Assembly (NCBI RefSeq): GCF_026339735.1
Contig: NZ_JAPEQG010000002.1
Location: forward strand, 682,001-746,000
Length of the DNA stretch: 64,000 nucleotides
Source: Streptomyces sp. NBC_01669
Lineage (GTDB): Bacteria > Actinomycetota > Actinomycetes > Streptomycetales > Streptomycetaceae
Direction: 5' to 3'
Part shown: piece after piece, positions 62,834 to 64,000 of the stretch
Layout of the letters: the number at the start of each line of letters is the position of its first letter
How positions within the stretch are numbered: the first letter of the stretch is position 1
Made by a program: the position numbers and the translations under genes
Notes under the pieces: model-generated
Seen by the model: only the letters and a program-made list of their open reading frames with translations
Database searches by the model: none
Told to the model about the DNA's origin: nothing

Positions 62834-63384
62834 TGGGCCACGGTCGTATCGACCGAGCCGACTGCGGGGATGTCGAGGTCGGTCTGGTTGACGTTGTTGA
62901 TGAAGTTGGTGAGCAGGAATTGCACTGTAACCGCGACGATCGCCAGGATCTGCGGGTCGGTGTACCCGGCGCCTCGCACACCCGCGAGCTCGGCGTCGCT
63001 GACCTGCCCGCGGCTGTCGACCACCCGTTGCGCGAAGCGAGCGGCCGCGGCGCGTTTGGGATCGACCGAGCTCCCGGCGCGGCCGAGCTCGATGTCGTCG
63101 CCTGACATGCCGCCGAATTCGGTCGCGACGTAGGTGTGGATCGCCAGGCAGTAACTGCAGCCGTTGGCTTGCGACACGGCCAGCGCGATGCTGTGCCGGG
63201 TCTTCGCATCCAGAACCCGGCTCAAGGTGCCTTGCAGAGTCGTGACAACCTCGAGAACGGTCGGGTTCGACGCGATGGTCTTGAACATGTTCGGGACGAA
63301 GCCGAGCTGCGCACCAACGTTGTCGAGTATCCCCTGCGCGCCGGCGGGTACATCTTCTAGAGGGGGAACGTTCAGTCGTGACAC
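62830..63384 (-). CDS. carboxymuconolactone decarboxylase/AhpD-like protein
   Basis: 184 aa from GTG 63384, chosen because the family sequence starts there (VSRLNVPPLEDVPAGAQGIL). The AhpD-like redox helix is SQANGCSYCLAIHTYVA with a CxxC and a following His. VPNMFKTIASNPTVLEVV precedes it. Peroxidase-associated CMD proteins use the disulfide in alkylhydroperoxide defence. First gene of the operon with the NTF2-like gene. Confidence 0.9.
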   Translation of the reverse strand: MSRLNVPPLEDVPAGAQGILDNVGAQLGFVPNMFKTIASNPTVLEVVTTLQGTLSRVLDAKTRHSIALAVSQANGCSYCLAIHTYVATEFGGMSGDDIELGRAGSSVDPKRAAAARFAQRVVDSRGQVSDAELAGVRGAGYTDPQILAIVAVTVQFLLTNFINNVNQTDLDIPAVGSVDTTVAQ

Positions 63385-63827
63385 AGCGAATCGACCTCCG
63401 GTCGGGGTGTGAGTAGTTGTCGTCGAGCCCAAGTCGGGCTCGTAGTGCTTCAGAGCTCCGCCGCAGGCCTTACCTGCGCTGGCCGCAACCTGGCCGGTGG
63501 CGTCGGTTGCGCCGGGCGCCTGGTGACCTGCATTGCGAGGGGTGACTCCGTCGGCGCCGAGTTCCGGATCTCTTCGCCACGGAACACGCATAAGAAGGAC
63601 TATACAGACCACAAACTTCTACGCAACCCCTCCTCCAGGCAGGCCGAGTCGGCCACACTGAATGCAAGCGGGTCAATGTCGCATCGAATCAGTAAACTTG
63701 CAGGTCAGAGCCATATTAAGGCCACGCCGTGAGCCATTCGACCGGTCGGAACGAGGGAGTTTAAGCCGCCTCGAGCCAGGCCAGCTCGGGCCTGATCGAT
63801 CGCTTGAATGGACTATTTAGACCAAAC
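63385..63827. other. divergent control region
   Basis: About 500 bp between the minus-strand CMD operon and the plus-strand gene at the right end. No gene is seen. It is locally less GC-rich around 63590-63720 and should hold both promoters. Confidence 0.5.
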
Positions 63828-63846
63828 TTAGGTGAGGCTGGACTGA
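63828..63846. promoter_or_regulatory. possible iron box (IdeR/DmdR-like)
   Basis: TTAGGTGAGGCTGGACTGA matches 14 of 19 positions of the consensus TTAGGTTAGGCTAACCTAA recognised by DtxR-type iron regulators. It is 58-76 bp upstream of the next start. The right half is degenerate. Confidence 0.35.
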
Positions 63847-63903
63847 AACGAACGCAAGATCTCTCGGATCTGCCTGCGCCTCCACCTCGCGTCCATCTAC
63901 GAG

Positions 63904-64000
63904 ATGGTTTTCGCTGATATGACCGCCGCAACACCGTTCATCGACGCCAGGGTGTCGCGCCACATCGGCACCTACTCCGATGCGGTCGCGATCCCGGCCG
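63904..64000 (+). CDS. RidA-family protein, 5' end only
   Basis: The frame from ATG 63904 (or 63919) reads MTAATPFIDARVSRHIGTYS and then DAVAIPA to the edge. The SRHIGTYSDAV opening is that of YjgF/RidA-type proteins. The rest is outside the window. Confidence 0.5.
   Translation, partial: MVFADMTAATPFIDARVSRHIGTYSDAVAIPA

Overview
The window reads as Streptomyces or a close actinomycete. It is GC-rich throughout, uses GTG starts and ATGA/GTGA stop-start overlaps freely, and carries Tat-type lipase/peptidase leaders, a DnaE2-type polymerase, a SpoIIE phosphatase fused to an RsbW-like ATPase, and families typical of that genus (DUF5958, SARP remnants). The density of insertion sequences, broken genes and partial duplicates suggests an accessory region such as a linear-chromosome arm or a large plasmid. 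No rRNA, tRNA or CRISPR array was recognised.

Layout. 1-2.1 kb: a tyrosine recombinase and a cysteine-rich partner inserted in a broken gene. 2.9-9.4 kb: an SRAP peptidase, a CBS/BON protein, a DHFR-like reductase and a dnaE2 gene broken by one frameshift. 9.6-12.5 kb: a run of small proteins of the DUF7660, DUF1877, Fic and DUF5958 families that looks like an orphan toxin/immunity patch. 13.1-15.4 kb: two tandem Tat-exported M14 carboxypeptidases. 16-18.7 kb: gene fragments and an intact IS4-type element with an 8-bp target duplication. 18.7-23.6 kb: a sulfide-oxidation set (SQR, persulfide dioxygenase-rhodanese, TauE exporter) with a GntR regulator; matching palindromes precede both sqr and gntR. 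23.9-26.8 kb: trxB, a decapitated NlpC/P60 gene and an integrase-core IS.

27.2-47.8 kb is the metabolic core. Two regulators (GntR, IclR) precede acetaldehyde dehydrogenase and 4-hydroxy-2-oxovalerate aldolase. After an IS256-type element come a divergent tryptophan-dioxygenase-superfamily protein, an FMN reductase, an MFS permease and a LysR regulator. A six-gene minus-strand operon then encodes aminomuconate semialdehyde dehydrogenase, oxopentenoate hydratase, oxalocrotonate decarboxylase, RidA-type deaminase, 3-hydroxyanthranilate dioxygenase and ACMS decarboxylase. Together these take 3-hydroxyanthranilate to pyruvate plus acetyl-CoA. A flavin reductase lies nearby without its monooxygenase. 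Five copies of a GATAT-N-GGYAT motif sit upstream of or beside these transcription units and suggest one LysR regulon. Two further LysR genes are decayed, and a SpoIIE-type phosphatase gene in the middle is broken by two tandem 275-bp MITE-like elements.

48-58.2 kb is mostly an IS nest (IS110, IS5, IS1182, integrase-core types, partly nested) plus an unrecognised 486-aa protein and a rearranged second SRAP fragment. 58.3-64 kb returns to housekeeping-like redox and catabolic genes: a PPOX protein, a quinone oxidoreductase, a nitroreductase, a PEP-mutase family enzyme, a broken NTF2-like gene, a carboxymuconolactone decarboxylase-family protein and the start of a RidA-like gene running off the end. 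The exact edges of remnants and the substrates of several enzymes are inferred from reading alone.
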